The notes: generated by a model not told the origin, from the sequence alone. 64,000 nt of DNA from Flavobacterium antarcticum DSM 19726 (GCF_000419685.1 NZ_ATTM01000001.1:496001-560000), one strand, 5' to 3'; numbered from the stretch's first letter, positions 16,677 to 23,641 are shown. Numbers and translations are program-made.

Positions 16677-16709
16677 ATATTACTGAAAAACACTACTGAA
16701 GAAAAACTT

Positions 16710-17264
16710 ATGATTAGAAAAAGTACAATTTATGTAATGATTTCAGTCGCCTTTTTAGCGTCTTGCAGCACAAAAAAGACTATTGTTATCGATTATTATT
16801 CAGAAAAATTATGCGGTGGAATAACAGAAATCTCTAACTACATAGAAAACTCAGATGAAATAAAAAATTATTTTAAAGAAAGTAACTCAGAAAACACAAA
16901 ATTAAATTATGAAGTTACCGAATTAGTAAAAGAAGGAATATGCTTTCCGTTCTTACAATCTGAAGTCGCTAAAATAATTGAGAATAAAGAAAAAATTTCA
17001 CTAGAACAAGCCAGCAGAAGACTTGAAATTAAGTTTTTATCAAAACCAATTTTAACGCTAAATTCAAGATGCTTAGAGAAGAGAAAAATTATTAAACCAG
17101 ATGTTAAAATAGAATACTACTACTATCCCGAATATAGCTTATTGACAGCGGAAATTACAAAAATAAAATATTCGGCTGAATATGGAAAAGGTTATTTAAT
17201 TTTAGCAGAAATAACCGCCGACAATAAAATAGAATTTTTAAAAACCACTTTTTGGGAAGAATAA
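16710..17264 (+). CDS. cassette 7: lipoprotein of unknown function
   Basis: 184 residues with a lipoprotein signal peptide (MIRKSTIYVMISVAFLASC, Cys at 19). The mature part holds two further Cys that may be paired (KLCGGITEI and EGICFPFL) and ends in YYYPEYSLLTAEITKIKYSAEYG, a beta-rich region. No family recognised. Leader 42 nt; stop 4 nt before AGCCCATAAC. The 3' recombination site of this cassette is destroyed: the truncated IS fragment begins immediately after the closing box. Confidence 0.72.
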   Translation: MIRKSTIYVMISVAFLASCSTKKTIVIDYYSEKLCGGITEISNYIENSDEIKNYFKESNSENTKLNYEVTELVKEGICFPFLQSEVAKIIENKEKISLEQASRRLEIKFLSKPILTLNSRCLEKRKIIKPDVKIEYYYYPEYSLLTAEITKIKYSAEYGKGYLILAEITADNKIEFLKTTFWEE

Positions 17265-17268
17265 ATAC

Positions 17269-17278
17269 AGCCCATAAC
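17269..17278 (+). repeat. attC-like site 7, only the R'' box left
   Basis: AGCCCATAAC, the exact complement of the GTTATGGGCT that opens cassette 7. All that should follow (arms and R') has been replaced by the IS remnant. Confidence 0.75.
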
Positions 17279-17699
17279 ATGCGGATTTGATTTATCAAAA
17301 TAAAATCAGAATTGAAAATAATTACGAAACCTATCGACGTCGTCAAGCTATTGTTGAACATCCGTACGGCGTAATTAAACGACAATCGGACTTCTATTAC
17401 ATCATGACCAAAAAAACCATTAAACACGCTAGTGCTGATGTAGGATTGATTTTCACGGCTTACAATCTCAAGCAAATATTCAATCTCGTTGACCTAAATA
17501 TGTTGAAAATATACTTAAAACGTACGGCTTTGTTTTACTCTTCCCGTAGGACTATTTTTAAAGCTTTTTCCGAGTTGATATTTTTGGACTTAATTCTGTG
17601 TTTATTTTTTAAAAGACGGAATTATTGTTTGGGAAATGGGTTATATTTACTTCAAAAATAAGTTTAGATAGGAACTTGGAAGGGTTTTTAGACGAACTG
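17279..17699 (+). mobile_element. truncated IS1182-like element (right end only)
   Basis: About 420 nt that closely match the right portion of the complete element at 19550-21294 (from position about 20875 on). The reading frame from 17287 encodes the transposase C-terminus but has a codon deletion and several substitutions, such as Trp to Ser in KRQSDFYY, so it is an older, separate copy. The left break falls at a short shared AACAT, consistent with a microhomology deletion. The right end runs exactly to ACGT (17700-17703), the core that opens cassette 8. Confidence 0.88.
17287..17661 (+). pseudogene. transposase C-terminal fragment
   Basis: Open frame of 124 codons beginning inside the IS remnant. 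It covers the RIENNYETYRRRQAIVEHPYG region and the terminal Phe/Arg-rich tail of the IS1182-like transposase but lacks the N-terminal DNA-binding and two-thirds of the catalytic domain. Non-functional. Confidence 0.85.
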
Positions 17700-17736
17700 A
17701 CGTTGGCAAATATTTTAGAAAAAATCACATAATGAA

Positions 17737-18027
17737 ATGAAAAAATTAAAAAGAAATACAATCTTAATTTTAATAATTTATGTAATAGGAATTGTGATTC
17801 GCAGTTTAACATTCAATTTATGGGAAACTGATTTGAATTTAATTTATGAAATTGGAAAATATTTAGGAAGTATATTGATGATAATTTCGATAATCTGGTC
17901 TATTTTGAATGAGGTAAAATTATTAAGAACAAAAGAAATTGAAAACGGACTTGTTAAGTCAATATGGTTACTCATAAATTTGATACCGATAATATTGTTA
18001 TTATTCGGTTTTATTTTTCAATATTAA
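17737..18027 (+). CDS. cassette 8: small three-helix membrane protein
   Basis: 96 residues with three hydrophobic segments, about 8-27 (TILILIIYVIGIVIRSLTF), 40-60 (YLGSILMIISIIWSILNEV) and 73-94 (SIWLLINLIPIILLLFGF), the first preceded by a basic KKLKRN. No soluble domain and no recognised family. Leader 34 nt from the boundary. Unlike the other units, about 135 nt of non-coding sequence lie between the stop and the closing ATTTGCTAAC, possibly the remains of a longer gene. Confidence 0.65.
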   Translation: MKKLKRNTILILIIYVIGIVIRSLTFNLWETDLNLIYEIGKYLGSILMIISIIWSILNEVKLLRTKEIENGLVKSIWLLINLIPIILLLFGFIFQY

Positions 18028-18163
18028 CTTAATATTGAAAAGTTGGAATCGCTTGCAATTTTACGTGGAAATTTCCATAAAATCAGAAAACCTAAATTGC
18101 GAGATTATTAGTCAAACGCCGAATTTCCGAATTTAATAAATGACAAGTTCAAAACAAAAAAAC

Positions 18164-18301
18164 ATTTGCTAACACCATATAAAAATAATTATGGTTTAGC
18201 GCTTAATCAAAGGTTTTTGCGTGTTTGTTACGTCTGATTTTCCTTCGGAAAATCCTCGCATACAAACCCGCAACTATTCTTACACATAAACGTTGGCAGA
18301 G
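18164..18301 (+). repeat. attC-like site 8 (type B)
   Basis: R'' ATTTGCTAAC to R' GTTGGCAGAG, core ACGT 18290-18293. Same sequence family as attC 2, including the GATTTTCC / GGAAAATC inner hairpin. Confidence 0.86.
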
Positions 18302-18333
18302 ATTTCAGAAAAAATTCGGAAAAACTAAAACAT

Positions 18334-18738
18334 ATGAAGTTTAAGAAAATTTTATTTTTCATTTTTATTATTGGAATTCTTAGTTGTGGAATTTTTGTTG
18401 TCGGATATTTTGCAAATATAGTTTTCCCTTGGCAACGAGAAGAATCAATAGAAGCTACTATCGAAATGGGCGGTTTATCACAATTGCCAAAAAATATTGA
18501 AAATGTGGAAATTGAAAAGCGTGGAAGTACATTTACAAGGCAATACATTATAGAATTTGACTCAAATCAAATCGAAATTCAGAGATGGATTGAAAACAGT
18601 AAAAGATTGAAAAATGCTATTCCGAAATTTAAAGGCAAAACAAAAGTTTATGAAATCTATCCCGGGGAAAATGGTGCAATGGGCGGAAAAGTAGAAATCA
18701 AAAATAACAGAGTTCTAATTAATATGAGTTGGAGTTAA
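18334..18738 (+). CDS. cassette 9: membrane-anchored unknown protein
   Basis: 134 residues. One N-terminal helix (ILFFIFIIGILSCGIFVVGYF) serves as a signal anchor, perhaps a lipoprotein signal with Cys at 18. The remaining domain of about 105 residues contains TFTRQYIIEFDSNQIEIQRWIENSKRL and ends YPGENGAMGGKVEIKNNRVLINMSWS, a small alpha/beta fold seen in other flavobacterial hypotheticals. No function known. Leader 41 nt; stop 6 nt before CTCTGCTAAC. Confidence 0.7.
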   Translation: MKFKKILFFIFIIGILSCGIFVVGYFANIVFPWQREESIEATIEMGGLSQLPKNIENVEIEKRGSTFTRQYIIEFDSNQIEIQRWIENSKRLKNAIPKFKGKTKVYEIYPGENGAMGGKVEIKNNRVLINMSWS

Positions 18739-18744
18739 AGAAAC

Positions 18745-18883
18745 CTCTGCTAACAGCCGTTACAAGATATTTGGGTTTTAGGCTGAATTTAAATATGGTT
18801 TTGTACTTGGAAAACTTGTGCATAATGGAAAAATATCGCATCTATAATCCCAAACATCTTGTAGCGCCAAGACGTTAGGCAAC
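18745..18883 (+). repeat. attC-like site 9 (type C)
   Basis: R'' CTCTGCTAAC to R' GTTAGGCAAC, core ACGT 18872-18875. Arms GTTACAAGATATTTGGG and CCCAAACATCTTGTAGC pair. Related to attC 5. Confidence 0.87.
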
Positions 18884-18892
18884 ATTTAGAAA

Positions 18893-19447
18893 ATGACCGA
18901 AAACAAACAGAAATCCGATAGACAATATGCAGCTTATATGGCTCGAAAATTTTTTTGCGGACAAATTTCAAAACGTCAAATTTTAGACAGTTTTCCGAAT
19001 TACGAAAGCGATATTAAAATCCGACTTCTTTATAAGCGAATTGTGGAGAAACCTAAAAAAAGTTGGTTTTTCGGAGTTTCGAAAGAGAAATACGAAAAGT
19101 ATATAATGGAAACCTATGAAATCATTGAAGATTTAGAAACTGACAAATTGCGTTTTAAGACAATGAAAACTCTTTTTAAACAATTATGGTTGCAATCGAA
19201 TAATTGTACTGAACCTATTCAAAATATGGGTTTTCAAATTTTTGAAGTTTCCAAAATGACTTATGACACTAAAAAGGAAATTTCAAGATATTTAAACTTA
19301 CTTATTGACAAAAATTTTATTAGAAAAATATCTGAAGAACCTTTACTTTATGAATTTACAGAAAGTGGAAAGAAAATTAAAACCGATTCTGAAATTGAAA
19401 AAATAATAAAAAAACGTTGCCTAACAGCCGTTTGTAGCAATTGCTAG
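18893..19447 (+). CDS. cassette 10: unknown cytosolic helical protein
   Basis: 184 residues, no signal peptide. The N-terminus is helical and charged (SDRQYAAYMARKFFCGQISKRQILDSFPNYESDIKIRLLYKRI). The C-terminal half resembles a winged-helix arrangement (TYDTKKEISRYLNLLIDKNFIRKISEEPLLYEFTESGKKI), so nucleic-acid binding is possible but unproven. The frame continues through the closing GTTGCCTAAC box; the last residues (RCLTAVCSNC) are encoded by the attC site. Leader only 18 nt. Confidence 0.72.
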   Translation: MTENKQKSDRQYAAYMARKFFCGQISKRQILDSFPNYESDIKIRLLYKRIVEKPKKSWFFGVSKEKYEKYIMETYEIIEDLETDKLRFKTMKTLFKQLWLQSNNCTEPIQNMGFQIFEVSKMTYDTKKEISRYLNLLIDKNFIRKISEEPLLYEFTESGKKIKTDSEIEKIIKKRCLTAVCSNC

Positions 19448-19549
19448 GCTTGGCTTGTGTTCGGAATTTTCTCCGAAAATTCCACGAGGAGTTTTGTACT
19501 TGTAATCTTTTGTCTTAAATTTACGCAACTGCCACAAGCGGCAACACGT
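19416..19549 (+). repeat. attC-like site 10, split by an IS
   Basis: R'' GTTGCCTAAC at 19416-19425 and the arms GCCGTTTGTAGCAATTGC / GCAACTGCCACAAGCGGC are intact, but the element at 19550-21294 sits in the ACGT core (19546-19549, repeated at 21295-21298). Removing the IS restores a 142-nt site ending GTTACCACAC (21306). Confidence 0.86.
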
Positions 19550-21294
19550 CAAACTGTCTAAAAACCTCCTCTCTTTTTATCCAATTTCCCTAAAAACACC
19601 ACTCCAAAAACTTGCATAAAACGCTGCTTTTTATTACATTTAGTGCTGATTAAGAACTGCTTATGTAGTTTTAAAAAGTGACTTATGAGTAAATTTATCA
19701 TCGGCAGAGATAGAAGTCAGATTCCCCTTTTTGCTTCTTCTATGGATCAGGCAATCGCACAAGACAATCAAGTGAGACTCATTGACTTGTTTGTGGACCG
19801 TTTAAAACTAGCTGATTTTGGTTTTGATTTTAGCTTTGTTGAAAACGGTCGTCCTGCTTATCATCCCTCGGATTTACTCAAACTTTTTATTTACGGTTAC
19901 TTTAATCGGATGCGTTCTTCTAGGGTTTTAGAGAAAGAATGTGTTCGGAATATCGAGCTTATTTGGCTTATGAAAAGCTTGGTTCCAGACCATAATACGA
20001 TTGCCAATTTCAGAAAAGACAATCCTAAAGCCATCGCTCGTATTTTTCGCGCAACGGTGAATCTTGCTTGGCATTTTGAACTCATTGGCGGAAGCCTTGT
20101 GGCTGGAGATAGCACTAAACTTCGGGCTCAAAACTCCAAGAAAAATAATTTTAATCCGGCTAAAATTGAGCGTCACATCGCTTACATTGACAACAAACTT
20201 GCGGAATACAACAAAGTGCTTGCGCAAGAAGATGGCGATGAATTGCTTAAAATAGAGGTCGCATCCAAAGTTCGAAAACACCAGTTGCAAAAAGACAAAT
20301 ATTTAAACTACAAAGAAACGATTGACACTACAGGCGTGACACAAATCTCGACTTCGGATCCGGATAGTCGGCAGATTATGACTCGGAATAATATTTCTGA
20401 AGTGGCGTACAATGTGCAAACCGTGGTGGATGCTTTGCACAATATTCCGATTGATTTTAAAGTGACCAATGAAAACGATTCTAAAGCCATGGGTGGCATG
20501 CTTCGCAGAACTAAAACCATTTTAGGCCACAACAATTTTATAGCGATTTACGACAAAGGTTATCACACGGGAAGTTAATTTGCGTATGCCGAGCGCTTGA
20601 AAATTGATATTATGGTTGCCATTCCAAGTGTTGCCGCTCAAGCTCCAGATTTGGCTTTTGATGTGGAACATTTTAAATACGATTTAAAAACCGATTCATT
20701 TACCTGTCCCGCCAATCAGATTTTAACCACCAACGGGAATTGGTATTCCAAGAAAAACGGAAAGTCGGTTACCCAAATGAAGCATTACAAAACCAGCGCT
20801 TGCTTGAGTTGTGAACTTTTTAAAAAGTGTACCAAAAACGCGCGAGGCCGACTCATTGAACGCTCTCAACATGCGGATTTGATTTATCAAATTAAAGTCC
20901 GAATTGAAAACAATTACGAAACCTACCGCCGACGTCAAGCCATTGTAGAACATCCGTACGGCGTGATTAAACGCCAATGGGACTTCTATTACATCATCAT
21001 GACCAAAAAAACCATCAAACATGCCAGTGCTGATGTAGGATTGATTTTCACGGCTTACAATCTCAAGCGCATATTCAATCTCGTTGATCTAAATATGTTG
21101 AAAATGTACTTAAAACGTACTCCTTTGTTTTACTCTTCCCGTAGGACTGTTTTTAAAGCTTTTTCCGAGTTGATATTTTTGGACTTAATTCTGTGTTTAT
21201 TCTTTAAAAGACGGAATTATTGTTTGGGAAATGGGTTATATTTACTTCAAAAATAAGTTTAGATAGGAACTTGGAAGGGTTTTTAGACGAACTG
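19550..21294 (+). mobile_element. IS1182-like insertion sequence, 1745 bp
   Basis: Ends: left CAAACTGTCTAAAAACC, right end reverse complement CAGTTCGTCTAAAAACC, giving 17-bp imperfect terminal inverted repeats that share GTCTAAAAACC. Both sides are flanked by the palindromic tetranucleotide ACGT (19546-19549 and 21295-21298), either a 4-bp target duplication or part of the ends. It carries one transposase gene, interrupted by an in-frame stop. Insertion is inside the core of attC 10. Confidence 0.87.
19685..21256 (+). pseudogene. IS1182-family transposase with an in-frame stop
   Basis: The two open segments (19685-20578 and 20597-21256) are in the same frame and form one 523-residue transposase if the TAA at 20576-20578 (after IYDKGYHTGS) was once a sense codon such as GAA. 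The N-terminal DUF772-like domain (SFVENGRPAYHPSDLLKLF, VPDHNTIANFRK), the DDE core and the Cys-rich segment (CLSCELFKKC) before the C-terminal RIENNYETYRRRQAIVEHPYG are all present. Inactive unless the stop is read through. Confidence 0.85.
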
Positions 21295-21325
21295 ACGTTA
21301 CCACACATTTGACCAAATCAAGAAA

Positions 21326-21895
21326 ATGCAGGAATTCAAACATTGGAAAGAGTTTATTAACCGAGTTTTAATCGACAGCGGACAATTTGAAAATCCAATA
21401 ACTGAATTTAAAGGAGAAGCGGAAATCGAGACATTCCAATCGTCTGACAGAAATTCTTTGACCGAAATAAGAGCTGAATATCTAAAAGAAAATTTATTAA
21501 TCTGCTTGCAAACTTTCAATCCAACAGTTCCCGGTTATAACAAATATGTGGAAGGAGAATACTTTTATCAACACGATTTCAGTGAGGACGGAAAAACTTA
21601 CGGAAATCCAGCGTTGGAATTTAATGAACGGAATAGAAACGGTATTCTCTCAATACTCGAAAGCGGATTAAAAGGTAAAGAAGTTCAATTCGTAAAAAAT
21701 GATAAAATTCTAAAATCCAAACTTTATATTGCTGACTTTAACCCAAACTTTAGTTATTCCTATGACTTCACAAAAAGAGGTTTTTGGAAAAAGATATTTG
21801 GACAAAATATTAATAAAATGGATGGAATTGAAAAGAGAGAAATAGAGTTGAATACAATATTTAGCGGAATAAAAACGTGTTACAACACTGTATAA
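21326..21895 (+). CDS. cassette 11: unknown cytosolic protein
   Basis: 189 residues, no signal peptide. Contains WKEFINRVLIDSGQFENPITEF and YLKENLLICLQTFNPTVPGYNKYVEGEYFYQHDFSEDG, and ends SGIKTCYNTV, whose last codons and stop are supplied by the attC site (GTGTTACAAC...GTATAA). No family recognised. Leader 28 nt. This is the only unit whose opening box (GTTACCACAC) does not complement its closing box, so the start of the unit may come from another cassette. Confidence 0.7.
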   Translation: MQEFKHWKEFINRVLIDSGQFENPITEFKGEAEIETFQSSDRNSLTEIRAEYLKENLLICLQTFNPTVPGYNKYVEGEYFYQHDFSEDGKTYGNPALEFNERNRNGILSILESGLKGKEVQFVKNDKILKSKLYIADFNPNFSYSYDFTKRGFWKKIFGQNINKMDGIEKREIELNTIFSGIKTCYNTV

Positions 21896-22013
21896 CCGCA
21901 ATTACGGCGGATTCGACTGCGTCCGAATCCACGCGTAATTGCTAACGTTAGTGCTTAACCGAAAAACCTCGCATATTTAGCCGTAACTGAGGTTATACTA
22001 AACGTTGTAGCCA
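21877..22013 (+). repeat. attC-like site 11
   Basis: R'' GTGTTACAAC to R' GTTGTAGCCA, core ACGT 22002-22005. Arms GTATAACCGCAATTACGGC and GCCGTAACTGAGGTTATAC pair at 17 of 19 positions. An additional inner palindrome GGATTCG / CGAATCC lies in the middle. Singleton type. Confidence 0.86.
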
Positions 22014-22030
22014 ATTTAAGAAAACCCTAA

Positions 22031-22492
22031 ATGAGAAAATTCATATTGATATTAATAATAGTTGCAAATATATCTTTTTGCAATGCTCAAACACCTGCTA
22101 AATCTGAAGTTATTCAGACTGACTATTCTAAATCAGCGGGACAAGCAATTGAATTGATTAAGGAAAAAATAATGGCTAAAAACATTTCCGAATTTATAGT
22201 AGCGATTGAAAGTGTACATAACGGAATTTATATTTCAATATCAAAAATTCAAAAGATTGAAAATAAAATAAAAGTAAAGACATCGATTACAAATGCAAGT
22301 GGAAAAAATTCAGAAAGTGTAAAAAAATATTCAATTCAAGAATTTATTACGATTTTAGATAATCTGATTAAAACCGCCGACAATCAATTAGTATTTGCGG
22401 GAACATATCAAAAAATTAAAATTATTGATGACGATAAGGAATTCAAAATTCATACTCGGAAAGCTTATGGTTTAATAAACTTAATGCGATAA
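22031..22492 (+). CDS. cassette 12: small exported protein
   Basis: 153 residues with signal peptide MRKFILILIIVANISFCNAQ, so periplasmic. The mature part is an alpha/beta domain: SAGQAIELIKEKIMAKNISEFIVAIESVHNGIYISISKIQKIENKIKVK, followed by a helix-rich region ending RKAYGLINLMR. No enzyme motif and no recognised family. Leader 26 nt; stop 4 nt before AGCTACAAC. Confidence 0.7.
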   Translation: MRKFILILIIVANISFCNAQTPAKSEVIQTDYSKSAGQAIELIKEKIMAKNISEFIVAIESVHNGIYISISKIQKIENKIKVKTSITNASGKNSESVKKYSIQEFITILDNLIKTADNQLVFAGTYQKIKIIDDDKEFKIHTRKAYGLINLMR

Positions 22493-22496
22493 AACT

Positions 22497-22632
22497 AGCT
22501 ACAACACGGTATATAAAAAATAGCGAGTTCAGTGCTAAATCGAAATTTTTCGCTTTTCACGAAATTTAGGTTTTAACCGAAATTTATCGCATTTTAAGCC
22601 GCTACTTTTCATATACCCAAATGTTATGGCTA
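22497..22632 (+). repeat. attC-like site 12
   Basis: R'' AGCTACAAC to R' GTTATGGCTA. The core reads ATGT (22621-22624) instead of the ACGT of earlier sites. Arms GGTATATAAAAAATAGCG and CGCTACTTTTCATATACC pair. Singleton type, though it begins like type A. Confidence 0.83.
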
Positions 22633-22637
22633 ATATT

Positions 22638-23186
22638 ATGAAGACAACAATACTGACATTAATTGCTTTGACTTTTTTAAGTTCTTGTAGACAACAAACA
22701 AGTCAAAATGAACAGCAGACAACTAATTCCGGAAAAAAAGAGAGAGAATTACCATTGACGAAAAAAAATACAGACCAAGAAACTGAAAAGAAAGTTGGGC
22801 AAGAATTGTTTAAATCAATATTAGATACAGTCAAAATAGAGACAATCTCAACTGACTTTTTAGTAAATAATCAATGGTTTTACAGACCATTTGACAATTG
22901 TGAATCGTATTTAAAATTTCAAGCTAACGGTAAAGGAATCAGTTATAACTGCGAAATGGAAGAAGATTATGAATTGACATACAAAATCGTAGGTAATAAA
23001 GTGTTTATCGCTGAATTTGACATTCCACAAGTTAACAATGAAAAAAGAAAAAGAATAAAATTTCGGGACGACACATATGTTTATAATGGACATTCGCTCA
23101 TAATGGTTGACTCAAAAATGTATAATATTGGCGGAATTGAATGGACACCGAAAATTGAAGTTATAATTAACTATGACAGAAAGTAA
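22638..23186 (+). CDS. cassette 13: lipoprotein of unknown function
   Basis: 182 residues from ATG 22638, chosen because it begins a lipoprotein signal peptide (MKTTILTLIALTFLSSC, Cys at 17); the in-frame ATG at 22626 lies within the R' box itself. A Gln/Thr/Lys-rich linker follows, then a domain with WFYRPFDNCESYLKFQANGKGISYNCEMEEDYELTYKIVGNKVFI, a two-Cys beta-rich pattern like small lipocalin-type proteins. Function unknown. It is the last gene of the array; leader only about 14 nt. Confidence 0.75.
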   Translation: MKTTILTLIALTFLSSCRQQTSQNEQQTTNSGKKERELPLTKKNTDQETEKKVGQELFKSILDTVKIETISTDFLVNNQWFYRPFDNCESYLKFQANGKGISYNCEMEEDYELTYKIVGNKVFIAEFDIPQVNNEKRKRIKFRDDTYVYNGHSLIMVDSKMYNIGGIEWTPKIEVIINYDRK

Positions 23187-23189
23187 TAC

Positions 23190-23250
23190 TAGCCATAACA
23201 GTAAAGGCTTAGTTACGTTCGAAGAACGAACAATGAAGCCTATGTTGAAC
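23190..23250 (+). repeat. attC-like site 13 (short, end of the array)
   Basis: R'' TAGCCATAAC (23190-23199) followed by arms AGGCTTAGTTACGTTC and GAACGAACAATGAAGCCT and ATGTTGAAC (23242-23250). This 61-nt version is shorter than the others. An alternative is that the site extends to ATCGTTACCCG (23331-23342), giving about 153 nt with poorer pairing. Confidence 0.6.
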
Positions 23251-23361
23251 GAATTGAAAATCACTGAACACCAAATTCAATTTTAAGATAGTGAAGTAAA
23301 CCGATTACATGCCGACCACACTTATGGAGTTATCGTTACCCGTTGTTAAGAATTTCAAGAG

Positions 23362-23398
23362 TCCCGAAACTTCGGGATAGTTATCTTCTTTTTTTTTG
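23362..23398 (+). terminator. terminator-like hairpin at the end of the array
   Basis: TCCCGAA / TTCGGGA 7-bp stem with a 2-nt loop, then TTATCTTCTTTTTTTTT. It would end a transcript running through the cassettes. Confidence 0.65.
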
Positions 23399-23605
23399 CA
23401 GTAAAATGAGGAGGAATAATTTAGTACTGTTGAACTTTTAAATGAACTCATTACGATAAATTATTGAAGGGGATTTATTTTCCTATATCTTTTACTTGTT
23501 ATCAATAGCAAAAGCAATTAGGCAAAAATAAAGACTATATTGGTTTAATTTGTGACTATTTTTAAAAAATGTAGTAAATTGTAGCTGTAATAGTAATGAC
23601 AATGA

Positions 23606-23613
23606 TATTTTTG
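23606..23613 (+). promoter_or_regulatory. -7 promoter box of fabH
   Basis: TATTTTTG, matching TAnnTTTG, 28 nt before the ATG at 23642. A weak TTG near 23579-23581 is the only -33 candidate and is spaced rather far. Confidence 0.45.
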
Positions 23614-23641
23614 CTATTCTTAATGAACTAAATTAAATTGT

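Larger units (their letters stand above)
12458..23343 (+). other. integron-like gene-cassette array (13 cassettes, no integrase in window)
   Basis: Thirteen co-directional units. Opening / closing box of each unit: 1 GTTACCACAC/GTGTGGTAAC; 2 GTTACCCAAC/GTTGGGTAAC; 3 GTTATGGGC/GCCCATAAC; 4 GTTAGCAGC/GCTGCTAAC; 5 GTTACCAGCA/TGCTGGTAAC; 6 GTTGTAGAGC/GCTCTACAAC; 7 GTTATGGGCT/AGCCCATAAC; 8 GTTGGCAAAT/ATTTGCTAAC; 9 GTTGGCAGAG/CTCTGCTAAC; 10 GTTAGGCAAC/GTTGCCTAAC; 11 GTTACCACAC/GTGTTACAAC (poor match); 12 GTTGTAGCC/AGCTACAAC; 13 GTTATGGCTA/TAGCCATAAC. Every closing box ends in AAC and is followed by a foldable site leading into the next GTT. Complementarity within a unit, with different sequences between units, is the defining geometry of integron cassettes (R'' at the 3' end, TTRRRY at the 5' start). 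The bases are seen directly; the integron interpretation is inference from known attC architecture. Confidence 0.85.
23251..23641. other. gap after the array
   Basis: No ORF. It contains a possible second right-end GTTACCCG at 23335-23342, a terminator-like hairpin at 23362-23398 and a Bacteroidota -7 box (TATTTTTG, 23606-23613) 29 nt before fabH. Confidence 0.5.
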
